DNA from: Flabesymbios commensalis
Taxonomy: Eukaryota > Annelida > Polychaeta > Terebellida > Flabelligeridae
Assembly (NCBI GenBank): GCA_964017125.1
Contig: OZ024912.1
Span: 65,335,890 to 65,399,889, forward strand
Direction: 5' to 3'
DNA: 64,000 nt
Shown: one piece after another, positions 21,821 to 59,733 of the stretch
Numbering within the stretch: the first letter of the stretch is position 1
Layout of the letters: each line of letters begins with the position of its first letter
Translations under genes and position numbers: made by a program
Notes under the pieces: generated by a model
What the model was told of the DNA's origin: nothing
Databases searched by the model: none
What the model saw: only the letters and a program-made list of their open reading frames with translations

Positions 21821-22676
21821 AAAAAAAAAATGTTTATGAACACCAATGCCAAAACCAGTGGGATTGGGATATGGCTGATGTTTTCGAAACTGACCATGAC
21901 CTCACACATATCAGATGTTCAGATAACTCATTACTTTCAGTGCGAATGGGTTTATTTTAGGCCGATAATGATTCTAGAAAACGTTTGAATTACAAAACAT
22001 TTAAACCCCATAAGCAAAAGCTGTGTGAGGGGTCTTTTCACTACACACGTTAAAACATGTGGGAAATTGTTCAAAATGAGGATTAAAATATAAACTTTTA
22101 ACGCCCTTGATAGTAGCAAGTGATATCAATTATATTTATATACATTTTCAATTTGGCTATTCATTGAGCAAAAATATTGGACACGGTCATTTCTTCCGAC
22201 CTGAACGAAAAGCGCACATATCTGACGTCCAACCCCAAAAAACGTGTAATATTTTGTGCAAATGTTTTTAGTCAATAATAGTTCTAGAATATGTTTTAAT
22301 CAAAACCAAACATAAATACCACACAAAAATTAGCTGTCAAAAAAGTATTTTGACTATTTACACCAGATCACAGACTGCGATATCTTACTTAGGACTTCCA
22401 TTTTAGCACAATTTTAAATTCAAGTTCGATACTCAGAGACATTAACCTAATTTCAAGATCCTGTGAACAGACCACAATTTGTAATCGTTGATGGACAGGA
22501 GCTACTGCTGAGGGGTCCTTCCATCAATTGATAGCTATTTTTTACCTCTCTAACGTTCCGAAAATGCAAAATTTGGATAATAGCGGCTTTTATATAAAAA
22601 ATCTAGTACGAGGCTGTAACACATTTGGAAAGACCTAGCGCTGGTAAGCGGAGCGAGTCGCCTGGTCCACGGCTAG
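21821..22676. other. intergenic stretch
   Basis: No gene is supported. Unique AT-rich sequence follows the poly-A run at 21821. Confidence 0.4.
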
Positions 22677-22860
22677 GTTGTCAATAATTAGAAATCAGGA
22701 ATTTCGTCTCTATATTTGGCCTAACTGGTGAATGCGCAGCACACAAATTAAAAAACTTTTGCAGTTCTAGTCTATGGACATGTTTACATCATATGGTCAT
22801 ATTATTAAGCTAAAATCATCGATTTTTTTTATGATTTTAGACCTGGGCATGTCCCTTTAA
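22677..22860 (+). mobile_element. MITE family C, right half of hairpin
   Basis: GGTTGTCAATAATTAGAAAT to CATGTCCCTTTAA matches the right arm of the full copy at 40444-40821, like the fragment at 3802. Confidence 0.7.
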
Positions 22861-23417
22861 TAGTTGCAGTCACCAGCTCACATAGCCCCAGCATGACTGT
22901 ACTCACTGCGGTACAGGAGTGAGGGGTGAATTCTTAGCTACAGTGGATCTAAGCAGGGGGCAACACAGATTATTTTGGAGAATAGAAATGGATTGCTGTA
23001 AAAGGTCACGCAATGGAATTCATAAACGTCTTTAAAACTAGAATGGATCAAAGGCGAAGTGCATGGACTACCATGTATAAGAAATTTGTGATAAATTTCA
23101 CAATATATTTGATTTTCCATTTGTTGCTGATCACAAACGCACATACATACCGAAATTTGTCAAAATCACGAATCGGTACCAAAATTCAGAAGCATAGTGA
23201 GCGATAAAGGAAATTTAGCGAATTTTAGAAAGATAAATTAAAAAAGTGTGGAATGAAAAGAATTGGTTTCTTCACTAAATACAGACATACTCTGGTTGTA
23301 ATGAAAACCTAAAAATGTACCTTTTTGAGGGGAGAAAGCGAAAATGTTTAGTTTTCCTGAATACGTACACCCCATAGTATATCTGAAAATAATCCCCATC
23401 AATAATTTTTTTTTTTT

Positions 23418-23541
23418 TCACAGCACTCAGGTATTCAAATGAATCAGAAAGGACTAACTGAGACATTTGTGATGATTTCAAATTGATAAAACCCTTTGAC
23501 TTCCATAGAGTATATAAAAAAAATCAGCACTTCAAGGGTTA
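23418..23541 (+). mobile_element. MITE family A, body and right end only
   Basis: GGTATTCAAATGAATCAG, GACATTTGTGATGATTTC and the end CACTTCAAGGGTTAA match the family A body. The palindromic head is absent. Confidence 0.6.
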
Positions 23542-23561
23542 AGACAAAATCCAACTTTCAT

Positions 23562-23880
23562 TATATACGGAATACGGCGTTGTCTCATCGGTGTCGGCTT
23601 CATAAGCAACGTCGCGCCCGGTTCATAATTAGATGGGTGACCGCCTCGGACTGCCAGGTGTCGAATACACTAGGACATCGTGCAGCGATGTCGTGTCGTG
23701 GGGCTCAGAGAACCACGTAAATCAGATGGCTCGTCTGACTGACTTTGAGTTGGACGTAAAAGAACCTCAATGGACGTAGGCGCAGTTTCCATCCGGCGAG
23801 ACCCCAGAAAATCCACAATGTGGAGTACTTGTCATGCACATAAGGCTATGAATGATAACAGGCCTTGCTAAGTTACTCCA
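23562..23880 (+). mobile_element. SINE with 5S rRNA-derived head, 3'-truncated copy
   Basis: It shares ATACGGAATACGGCGTT and the whole body with the copy at 16687. In the 5S-like head a short deletion removes the GAAGTTAA box A word, so this copy should not be transcribable. The body ends at CTAAGTTACTC, before the tail seen in the other copy. A 134-codon minus ORF (23767-24171) is a by-product of this element and its flank. Confidence 0.8.
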
Positions 23881-24728
23881 GGGGGCGCGATAGCACAATA
23901 GTGCGTACTGCCACGTAATATACAGATACAGAGATGACCACTTTCTGACAAGATGTTTTGATAATATTTCAGTTAAAGACCTGACCAGTCTAAAAGCGCT
24001 GCATGTTATCAAACACAGAGGACTGTACCAATCCACGGCTGGGTATATAACACAAGACGAGCGGTATAGACTGTTCCTATAGCCAATACCATTAGAAACA
24101 TAATTCTTTATAGTTGAAATGTCCTGGAGTTTTTCACTTTTCCTGCTAAAATTATTATTTTCATAAATCACTTCATTAATCCATTTTTTACCATTTTTTA
24201 TCTTTGGAAATGATAAAACACCAGTTATATAATTTACAAGTTGCTAGTGAAATTTTTCGTCAAATTTATGATTTATTTTCCAAGGCTCTCAAAACTTTCA
24301 ACAGCTTGTTCACGAGGAAGTAACTCTATGGGTTGTGATTTTAAACACATGTAGATCTGTATGATTTTCAGTCAGACCAACAAACCAACTTCAACTAACC
24401 GGCCCCCCTTCTCAATCTCCATATGTAAGCAACAAACATACAATCATAAACGTTCTTTATTGGGTGAGGCTATTCCATAAACTCTATCATAATACACAGC
24501 ATTAACAAGCAATTTTGGAGTATATCAACACCATCTATATACATTTTATATATACACGTATGTACATATAAGGAGTATGTATATATTTACAATAGTAAAT
24601 GGCAAGCAGAGAAATCACATTTTTTCTGTTAATATCGTGTCATTTAGTTGCATTTCTGATTATTAAAATGACCAGTAACACAAATGTTCAAAATTTAGAA
24701 TTTATTACTATGTTGGCTTATCTCTTCC

Positions 24729-24942
24729 TTAACCCTTTCAGTGCGGGGACCGATTTTAGACGTCAAAACTAGACGTCAGATTATGACGTCTATAGTCGAT
24801 GCCCCACTGAAGTAATTAAAAATGTATAATGGCCATATTACCTATGACACAGGTATATACTACAAATGAAGCGGAAAGAGCTAACTAAGACATGGTGATT
24901 TCATGGTTTATACACAAATTTATCAGCGTTGTAAGGGTTGAT
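24729..24942 (+). mobile_element. MITE family A copy
   Basis: TTAACCCTTTCAGTGCGGGG begins it; the right end is CAGCGTTGTAAGGGTTGA. The palindrome is partly decayed (GACGTCAAAACTAGACGTC). Confidence 0.75.
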
Positions 24943-26279
24943 AAAAGGGTGTTTCTGGATGTAGAGAACAACCACAACCACAAGTGGAAGCGACCTACAA
25001 ATTTAACGCAGTTTTAAATATTACGAATATACCTACGGATGTATATCTTATGTCTACCTCAAAATTGTGAGTCAAAAACAAGTGGGTTAAATTTTCTGTT
25101 TCAATAACAAAATTATTGAAGACATTATAACCATGACACAATTGACGTGAATGCTATAAAATTTTCGTTTTTTTTAGGGAGAGTAGACTAAATTATCAGA
25201 ATCTGATAAGGCAAATTGTTCAGCATCGCAAATTGTTCAGCATCGTTTAAATATCACCCATATACATGTATATTGACAATGCAAAGCAAATCTATAAATC
25301 TTTTTTTTCAAACTCATTGCAGAATCATTCACACATACATGCACTTAAATTAGATGTTGTTCACTGTAAACAATCGTCTTAGGGTGTAAATGATTAGATG
25401 CTTAGATTCTATTACAATTAGAGTCGATAGGCTACCTATTAATATATATGTCTTTCACAAAAATGTCATGGATGACAGATGAGCAATGGTCAAGAATGAA
25501 AAAAAAAATCATCAACAAAAAAGAAAATATGTTTTCTCGGCTTAGAAAAAAATGTGTTTATGGTACAGCACATTGTATTTAAAGTGTCACCAAAAGGCGT
25601 CTTAATAGCATCTATCAAGCTTGTGAAAAACATAAATTATATTCCTGAATGTAAAGTTTTAATTGAAAAAAAACATAAACACCATAAGAGTTGATGATAA
25701 GGAGTGAATCAATGAAGGGGTAATATGCCAGTTTCGTGATTTTATAAGCAGAAATGTCCAGCGATTGGTCAAGAAATAAATCTAAGCCACTTTTTTCTGT
25801 TTAAATTAACATTAAAATATGATGCTCAACACTCTACCTCCGAGGGAGGAATACAGTTTTTCGCCATACTCACAAGACCCCCAGGCTGACCATATATGCA
25901 GAAAACATTAAATAAAGAAGATAATTATAGGGTCGAGGAGGGAGAGGGGTACTGGTGCTGGTTTGAGATGATTTTACGTTAACCCTATTCTGCTGAATTG
26001 TTTATTTCTATTTATTCATTCATTTAATTCTGGAATTTCTAACACAATTTCCAGCTTTAAATGAACAAAATATTCTCAATATATGGAAAAAAAATATTTC
26101 CCACATTTTATCATCTGATTACCTGATACATGTTCCACAAACTATTTTATAAATTTCAGTCAGGGGTTACAGAACGACTATTTGATAATAGGCCCGGGGG
26201 GGGGTCTGGAAATTTAAAAAAAAAAACTGGTATTTCGAAATATGCAGGTCGGTTACATACACCAAAGAAACATGGATAG
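24943..26279. other. AT-rich intergenic stretch
   Basis: No gene, RNA or repeat family is supported. A poly-G run lies at 26195-26205. Confidence 0.4.
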
Positions 26280-26352
26280 TTGATCTAATGCTGGCTTAAT
26301 GTTGGCTTACCATTTGCGATGCTGGACCAACATTAAACCAGCATTGGGAGCC
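26280..26352. mobile_element. MITE family D, diverged copy
   Basis: AATGCTGGCTTAATGTTGGC is followed by TGCTGGACCAACATTAAACC and AGCATTGGGAG, an imperfect palindrome with family D words. Confidence 0.45.
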
Positions 26353-26384
26353 CTGCTTTTAGTGACATTTGTTTAAAACTTTCT

Positions 26385-26631
26385 TTAACCCTAAACTGCC
26401 GGTACCGAATCTATTCGCTTTTTAGATTTTTTGTTAGCATATTGCATATCAGCTTTAAAACATGTTGAAGATCAAAGGTGAGATTAATCAGCCAGAAGAT
26501 AAAAATAGCTGACCTACATTTTGCCAATTCTGAATAATTTTCACTCACTTGAAGTTGTGGATCGCGTCAGCGAGACGCAACTTCAGGTGGGTGAAAATTC
26601 CAATTTAATAAGTTGGCAGTTCAAGGGTTAA
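26385..26631 (+). mobile_element. MITE family B, complete-looking copy
   Basis: The left end is TTAACCCTAAACTGCC and the right end GGCAGTTCAAGGGTTAA, inverted. The inner palindrome CACTTGAAGTTGTGGATCGC / GCGAGACGCAACTTCAGGTG is well kept. TTAA abuts both ends. Confidence 0.8.
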
Positions 26632-27115
26632 ACCATATATAAATAGGCCAAGCAGCATTTTTTTGAAAAATAGCATTTGTTTAGATGACGTTACTGTGCA
26701 GTCAGTTTCACTTATTTCACTACAAAACTGTGGGGAGTTTCCATTTGGAGTACAAAATGAAAATTATATGAACAAACACAGCCCACCAAACTAGCATTTT
26801 AGGAATTGTTATTTATAAAACCCAAAATAGACTGACATTACTCAGAGAGGCCAGTGGGGCGTGGGGAAAAATCCGAAAGTCTGGATTTACTTTATTTTGA
26901 AAAAAATCCGGAAATTACCGGCATCTCTGATTACTCAATAGAACAGTGTCAAAATACAGATATCTTCTTGACAAACTTTTTCCTAGAACACACAAACAAT
27001 TTGTTATTACTAACTATATTATCAATAATAGCACAGGAGTGTTAATTACATGGTGACTGAGTGGCAACTTTTCCAGTCAGAATTTTTTTTTAAAAATAGC
27101 TGCTATTTTTTTCTT

Positions 27116-27682
27116 TTAACCAGCTAAATTGAATAATTTTAATTTTCACCCACTTTGAAGTTGTGTCTCACTACCATGACCCACAATTCCAAGTTGATGA
27201 AAATTACTGATATTTCTTTAAAGGGACATGCACAGGTCTAAAATCATAAAAAAATTGGTGATTTTATTTTGGCTTCTTAATATGACCATATGATGTAAAC
27301 ATGTCCATAGACTAGAACGGCACATTTTTTTTCATTTTTGTGCTGCGCACTTATCAGTTAGGCTAGATATAGAGACAAAATTCTCGTATTTCTTATTTTT
27401 GACATGGTTGTCAATAATTAGAAATCAGGAATTTCGTCTCTATATCTAGCCTAAATGGTGAATGCGCAGCACAAAAATTTAAAAACTTATGCAGTTCTGT
27501 TTACATCATATGGTCACATTAAGAAGCCAAAATAAAATCACCAATTTTTTTATAATTTTAGACCTGGGCATGTCCCTTCAATTGGAGACCAAACATTTAC
27601 AATTCTTGATGTTTATAAATACATATAACAGTGATTTAATCGGCTAATAAAAAGGATTAAAGTCAGCAGGCAAAGGGTTCAC
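27116..27682 (-). mobile_element. MITE family B interrupted by a family C hairpin
   Basis: Family B sequence runs from TTAACCAGCTAAATTG through its palindrome (about 27150-27208) to TATTTC, stops at 27217, and resumes at 27583 with TTGGAGACCAAACATTTAC and CTTGATGTTTATAAA, ending CAAAGGGTTC. The intervening sequence is a family C hairpin. Confidence 0.75.
27218..27582. mobile_element. MITE family C hairpin nested in family B
   Basis: TTAAAGGGACATGCACAGG at left and CCTGGGCATGTCCCTTCAA at right are inverted ends. The arms pair over most of the 365 bp, with a 20-bp deletion in the right arm (GTCTATGGACAT word lost). The insertion point corresponds to a TTAA in family B. Confidence 0.8.
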
Positions 27683-28945
27683 TATGCAGTACAATTTTAA
27701 ATGGGCTATTGTCACACAAGGTTCACCATTATCCTATATTGAGAAAAAGGCTTGAAAAATGACAAAAAGTCGCTCATTGTTAATTGGTCATTTCTTCATT
27801 TATAGCAATGCAAATTTTAAAAATGCTGTGTTCCTTGCTGCTGTGGGCAGTGTGCAATAGAGTAGTGCTCAGCAAGCCTCCGGTGAGGACTGCCTAATTA
27901 TCAGACAATCACAAACAAATTAGTTTTACGCTATAGAATAGTTTCAACCATTTAATACACTGATAACAATGATAAACATTCATACATAAAATAACATTTG
28001 GTAGGATTATTGCATATTTTGCAAACGATTTCAATATCAAAGATCATCACAATAGTCCGACAGTTTACCATTCACACAACAGATTATATCGACACAGATC
28101 ATTAATAATGTAATATATTTTACAAAGAAAATAAATTTAGCGGCACTTATTATTCATGTACTTCATCACACAAAATCAACAGAAAATTGTCATAAAACTA
28201 CACAAATAGAGATTAGCATCACTTCAAGTTGTGTCGGTACTCAATAAAAATCTAAATTCGTAAAAGTGAAGGATCACATGTCATTGCTTAGTTATTTTGA
28301 ATTAAATTATTTAGCCTAAATATTCACCCCCCCCCCCTTAAATTTAACAATGAATGGCTAATCAGGACCTGAAATAAAAATTTCTTAGTTCAATATTTTA
28401 CTAATATTCAGGCTTCCCCAAACATGAATTGTTGAAATTGATCACTTTTATGATATTCATTAAGGACATTCAGTGAAAGTGAACAAAGTTTTATATCTCC
28501 ATCCACCAGAAAATGAACGAGAAAATATAGCTACCTACCTGACTGACCCATTTGATTATTGTTAAGCACCTTATTGAAACCTTGTGAAACTAATAAAAAT
28601 ATAAATCAAATTAAATGTATACATATCGAATCAAAATAGGTATATGTATATGCGAAAAAATAAATTGTATAATACTCTTTCTAAAGAGTGGCAGCAATCA
28701 AAAAAGTAACCTTAAATAAAAAGACAGCATCCAGTTTGTATGTTGTGATAATTGCACCATTGTATTGTTAAAGACTACTTATACAACAATAATGAGATCA
28801 TTCTTAGTACATATAATAAGCACTTGAACAACACAAGTGGACAGAATATCAGTCTCACATTTTAGAAGGGACTTGTCTAATTAATACAAATGTATGGAAA
28901 ATACATTGTTCCCAGACAATCTGCCTGACTGCATGTAAACAAGAG
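27683..28945. other. AT-rich intergenic stretch
   Basis: No supported gene. A poly-C run sits at 28327-28337. Confidence 0.4.
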
Positions 28946-29075
28946 CCGGCAACCATAATCCATGGGCCCCACTCAATCCGTGTGATAGAATTTTTTCAGT
29001 GTGCATTCTTCCCTGAACTCCCACATTCTGTTCCACAGTAATGTTCTATCTACAGGTAGTTATCAGACAATGTTG
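28946..29075 (+). repeat. single decayed unit of the 145-bp repeat
   Basis: AATTTTTTCAGTGTGCATTC, TTCCCTGAACTCCCACATTC and TTCCACAGTAATGTTCTA parallel the unit words in the arrays at 19565 and 44030, heavily diverged. Confidence 0.4.
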
Positions 29076-29689
29076 GACCTTTTCTGCGGCGCTGGCCCTA
29101 CAGTGAGGCAACAATGCGTCAGTGTATTGTGTTTACCGGGTGGTACATGTACCACCAGTCTTAGGCAACATCACCTGGTCCTACTCTTAACGAACGATTC
29201 TAGTTCTATTCACTGGAGCCATGATGTTGACTCTAATAATCGGTCCTATATTAGTGACAGTGATATTATATCTTTGTGACTTTCACAAAGCCAAGTAATT
29301 AACTAATAAGTTCTGGCTTGCAGTAGCAAGACTTTAGGTGGTGCTGTCAGATGATATCATGCCATTATAGTTTGCTGAATTAAGTGTCATAACTGTATTT
29401 TCATAGGAATAGTTGCATTGTCACTCAATTCAGACCTTTTTCAATAAAAAGAACGGCTATCACTGGCATAATGATACTAGAGCCTCACAGCACTGAAGTA
29501 GAGCTTGCGTCGACCTTCAGGGTTATTGTTCTACGGACAGCTAAAATGGAGCTGTCTCACAATAATTATTAAACTGCTTAACTGTTTGCTTATTTTAATC
29601 AAAAGACCAAGTCATAGACAATGGTGTTTAATTTATTATTTAACTGTTTAAAGTATTAAAACCCAGTGGGGGTTTCTGAATTCTGAACT

Positions 29690-30510
29690 TTAAAGTCTGA
29701 AGTCCAAAGTCTGAACTCTTAAAGTCCGAAGAAATCTGAAGTAGCCTATATTGTCCAAAGTCTGAAATTCAAAGACCGAAGTTCAAAATCCTAAGGACGA
29801 GGTCTGTCCGAAGTACATCCAAAGTCTAAAATCCGAACGCTAAGTCTAAAGTTCAAAGTTCAAAGTTCAAATTCTCATTTCTGAAGTTCCAAGTCTGTCC
29901 TAAGTCTTAAATCTGAAGTGTGAAATTCAAAGTCAGAAGTCCAAAATCCGAAGTTTGATGGTCGAAGTCTGGCCGAGGTTCAAAGTCTGAAGTAGGAGTC
30001 TGACGTCTGAAGTCTGTCCGAAGTTTGTCTGAAGTCTGTCATAAGTCTGAAAACTGTCCGAAGTCTGTCTGAAGTGGTCTGCATGATAGCGATCACCATT
30101 GATCAGCAGCTCTCCTGATCCTCATAACATATATTATAATGTATTTCTTGAGCTTATTTGGTTACATATGTATGTTTGTTTTTGTTGTGTGACAAATAAA
30201 TCGTCCGAGTCTTTGAGTCCGAAGTTTGATGTCTGTACGATGTCTGACAATGAAGGCTACAATCCGACGTCCACTATCCGAAGTCTGAAAACTGATGTCT
30301 AAAGTCCACAATCTGAAGTTTGATGTCCAACGTCTGACCGAAAACTGTCTGAATTATGTCCAAAGTCTGAAGTACTACATATGTCTGTTCAAAACCTGGA
30401 GTCCAAAGTATGTCCAAAATCTGTATCTGAAACCAAAGTCTGTCAGTTGTCTAAGTCTGAGACCGAAGTCCAGAGTCTAACGCCCAAAATTTGAAGTCGG
30501 TTCAAAGTTT
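29690..30510 (-). repeat. degenerate tandem array of TCCGAAGTC-type units
   Basis: About 800 bp of units such as AAGTCTGAAGTCC, GTCCGAAGTC and GTCTGTCCGAAG. This is the reverse complement of the array at 10062. A non-repetitive segment of about 120 bp (30080-30200) interrupts it. The ORFs here are repeat artefacts. Confidence 0.88.
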
Positions 30511-30964
30511 TTTGCAATTATTATAACTTTGTCATACAATACCGGTATTATTATTGTGTGTTTGTAGATCAATTATGACAATAGCAGGCAAATTGTATCA
30601 ATAAGCCTGCATATTCCTATAATTATGTTAGGCCTAGTCAAATTTTTATTTCTCCGTATTTTAATTGAGGTCTACTATATTACAATCTTATCCAAAGATC
30701 ATATTATCAAAATATATAAATAGGTGAGATAGTATTTCAGAATGATATTATATAGAATAACATTCAATTAACAAACAATGAGCCCTACAAAATGCAAAAA
30801 CACGTGTAGGTCTACATGTATTTAATATACAAACGATTAGGCCTACCACTAATACAATTTATACTATTTATAATTATATTGATCAGAATTTAATTGGACA
30901 GCCCCTCCCCTAATGCAGCAAAATTGTGTCACCGACACCTCCAGGATAACCGGAACCGCTGGCT

Positions 30965-31082
30965 ATGTACCCAACAAACACGATGAAAATTGTTGGAGCT
31001 GATAGTTTCTCAATGATGGGCCAACGACGGCGACGCTGGCCTAACAATGAAACAGCATTGGATGAATGTCTTGTGTAAGAGG
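30965..31082. mobile_element. MITE family D copy
   Basis: CCAACAAACACGATG begins it, GGCCAACGACGGCGACGCTG is the centre and GCATTGGATGAATGTCTTGT the right arm. The arms are diverged. Confidence 0.55.
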
Positions 31083-31108
31083 ATGAGGGAAAATTGTATA
31101 AAGACATA

Positions 31109-31823
31109 CCGTAAAGGGTGGACAATAACACGCTCTGTTGTATAACGCGCAGAGGGGTAAAATCGACCCTTCAGAGGGTAAAATCATCAGATACCACGCA
31201 CCGTTCTATACCGCGCAAAAATCTCAGTCATTCACCACCAATGGAAACATCAGTTATGGGGGACGCCGGTCAGTCCTCATTCACCAACATTAAGAGCCCT
31301 GGCCATAAAAAGTAAGTAATAGAGATAATAATGCTCAATCACGAAATTAACTAAATTATATATGACTAGAAAATAATATGAATAATTCATGGTTTGAAAT
31401 TTGCTGGGAATCCTGCTGCTTATGGAGCTTGCTGCCATGACTACAAGGAGAGTGGCTTTGCATGCATTCGACTCAGACTGCCTATACACATGATACACAC
31501 ACACTGCTATAGTGACAATACACATTGCACTGTGGATGACCAACTGTATACAGACAACCTCATGTACTGACAGCCATGTATACTAACCATACACTGAAAT
31601 AGTATGCCCATATCAGTATATAGCACTGTACATATACTGACAACTCACTCAGGACATGTGCACTAGCGCGATACAGGCTGGCGGGAGGCGATCAGTCAAG
31701 CATTAATCAAAATTAACTCAGCCCACTGATAAGATATATTCGTCACATAACGCGCTCTGGTCTATACCGCGCATTAAGAAATAATTCAGAAAAAAGATGC
31801 GCGTTATTTTCCACCTTTTACGG
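31109..31823. mobile_element. DNA transposon remnant with TA-flanked 24-bp inverted ends
   Basis: The left end CCGTAAAGGGTGGACAATAA pairs with TTATTTTCCACCTTTTACGG at the right, with TA on both sides (31107-31108 and 31824-31825). Subterminal words GTATAACGCGC and CTATACCGCGC occur near both ends. TA duplication suggests a Tc1/mariner-type or similar non-autonomous element. No transposase frame is seen in the 715 bp. Confidence 0.75.
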
Positions 31824-31886
31824 TAATTATAACATGACTGTATCTGCATAGATACAGACCCCGGGATACAGATACATGATAATGTA

Positions 31887-31960
31887 CTATGACGCTGGCC
31901 AACATTGAAACAGCATTGGTTGAATGCCTTGTGTAGCCTTGTGTTTGCTGGACGGTGTCA
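31887..31960. mobile_element. MITE family D, half copy
   Basis: GACGCTGGCCAACATTGAAA, CAGCATTGGTTGAATGCC and CTTGTGTTTGCTGG match the centre and right arm of family D. Confidence 0.5.
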
Positions 31961-32718
31961 CTGTGTTGAGGCCTAATGCACGTGCCATGCATACAAGCAC
32001 TCTGCTTGCTGGTGTTCAATGCCAGCTGTGTACAGCTAATGTCGCGCATACGGGTCACGCATGACGTCACCGAACTGACCTAATTAATCAACAGGACAGG
32101 GGAGGACTTGTTGACCTAGTGAACTGTATATACATGTAGTTCCCTGGGTTGACCTGTATGCTGTTTACTGGGCCACGCGTAATCTCTAAAGGCTGACATG
32201 GTATGACAGAATAAAACAGGTATTTAACTGTGTTTTTCTGAGCATCTAAATAGAAATCTTAAAATTGAAGCTCGTAGTGCAATGAAGAAAGTTATTTTTA
32301 ACAGACACAAGATGTTGGATATGTTCTCAGCTCAACGAATTTAACGTCATTGTCGTGGAATAAATCGACACTAAAATACATTAAGCCCAGACAACTGCAA
32401 CAGTAGAGCTTCGCTCTACAAATAACAATTAAAGTAATTATTGTGAAATTTAAATTGGCTCCAATTATGTGTTAATCACAAAGATATCAAAAGACTCGGT
32501 TATCATAGGATCCACAAAATTACAAGATCTTTACACTACCATACACATTTACTGATTTACCCATAGCAGGTTCTACTGTACTTAAATTACTTAAAGACCT
32601 TGAGTATATGCAATGCATATTTACATTTTAATACACTTAATTAAATTACTAAGTGATAAATTACCAGGATAAATATAGTATCTATTATAAAGGCTTAGTC
32701 ACAACAATCTTCATGATG
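31961..32718. other. intergenic stretch
   Basis: Nothing supported beyond low-complexity AT-rich DNA. Confidence 0.4.
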
Positions 32719-32916
32719 CTATGCTGTAGATCTGGTAATATTCGCGATTTTCGCAAAGTTTGCGAGGACAAATTCGCAAATTCAAGAATCTCGCGAAAAT
32801 TATTATTATAATAGCGCTACTAAAGAAATATGAAAATTCTAAACTTCGTGAAAAGTCCCAAAATCTGAAATTAGAAAAAATTTGAACACACAGAAATTAC
32901 CAGATCTACAGTATAG
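32719..32916. mobile_element. short MITE with 22-bp inverted ends
   Basis: CTATGCTGTAGATCTGGTAA at the left is complemented, with one mismatch, at 32895-32916. The inside is AT-rich with TCGCGA words. The family is unknown; no second copy is seen in the window. Confidence 0.7.
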
Positions 32917-33726
32917 TGAAACATATTATGCTAATTAAAATACTGTAGTATTATGGTCCTATAATTTCACAACATAAACTAAATAATGTATCAGACACCC
33001 TGTGCAACAAAAATAATACATGTATTAACGTTGCAGAGTGCAGCCAATATCCTAAGCATATTGTCACTATTGTCAAAAATGCTTAATACATATGTATTAT
33101 GCATTTCTTCTATCATTGACTTATTATCAATTCTATTGTACTATTCAAAAAGCTGCAGCCTACAGTTATAACTGTAATAAATAGAATCCAGCTGCCATTC
33201 ATTTTGACAACAAGTTTGTAAGTCAATTGGGAAAATTACAAAACCATGTCAATCATCACTTTTAAATTATCTTTGTTCTTCACTATGGTACATATCACTC
33301 AAAACTCTCAACAGAAAAGGCAGAGTTTGTTCTTAACAGTGGAACAAGCAAAAACTTCATGAAGCCCATGGCAAACCACCAATTCATTCCAGTCGTTTAT
33401 TTTCTATAATCTTCGTACCACAACTGGGCCCATATATAAATTGTATCTGAAGTGGAACACGGGCACAACACATCTGTCCTGCTGGATTTATTATTTTAAA
33501 ATTTTTTTATTTCACACTAGAAATTGTTTGAATGAATAAAAGATTCCATTGAAAGGATTCAGGACTGGAACAGTGAATTGTGTGATTTAGACTTTAAGTT
33601 GCCCACATATTTTCATCGAGGTAACCAAACCTATTGTCTCATATACATATAAGTCATTGTACCGAACTTTCTGGGCAGAAATAAAAAGTACAGCTAGTCT
33701 ACTATGGAAAGATTGATAAGTTTGGT

Positions 33727-59733
<26,007 letters not shown>

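Noticed and set aside
30099-30480. ORFs within the TCCGAAGTC array
   Set aside because: Same reason, repeat-derived frames with no domain.
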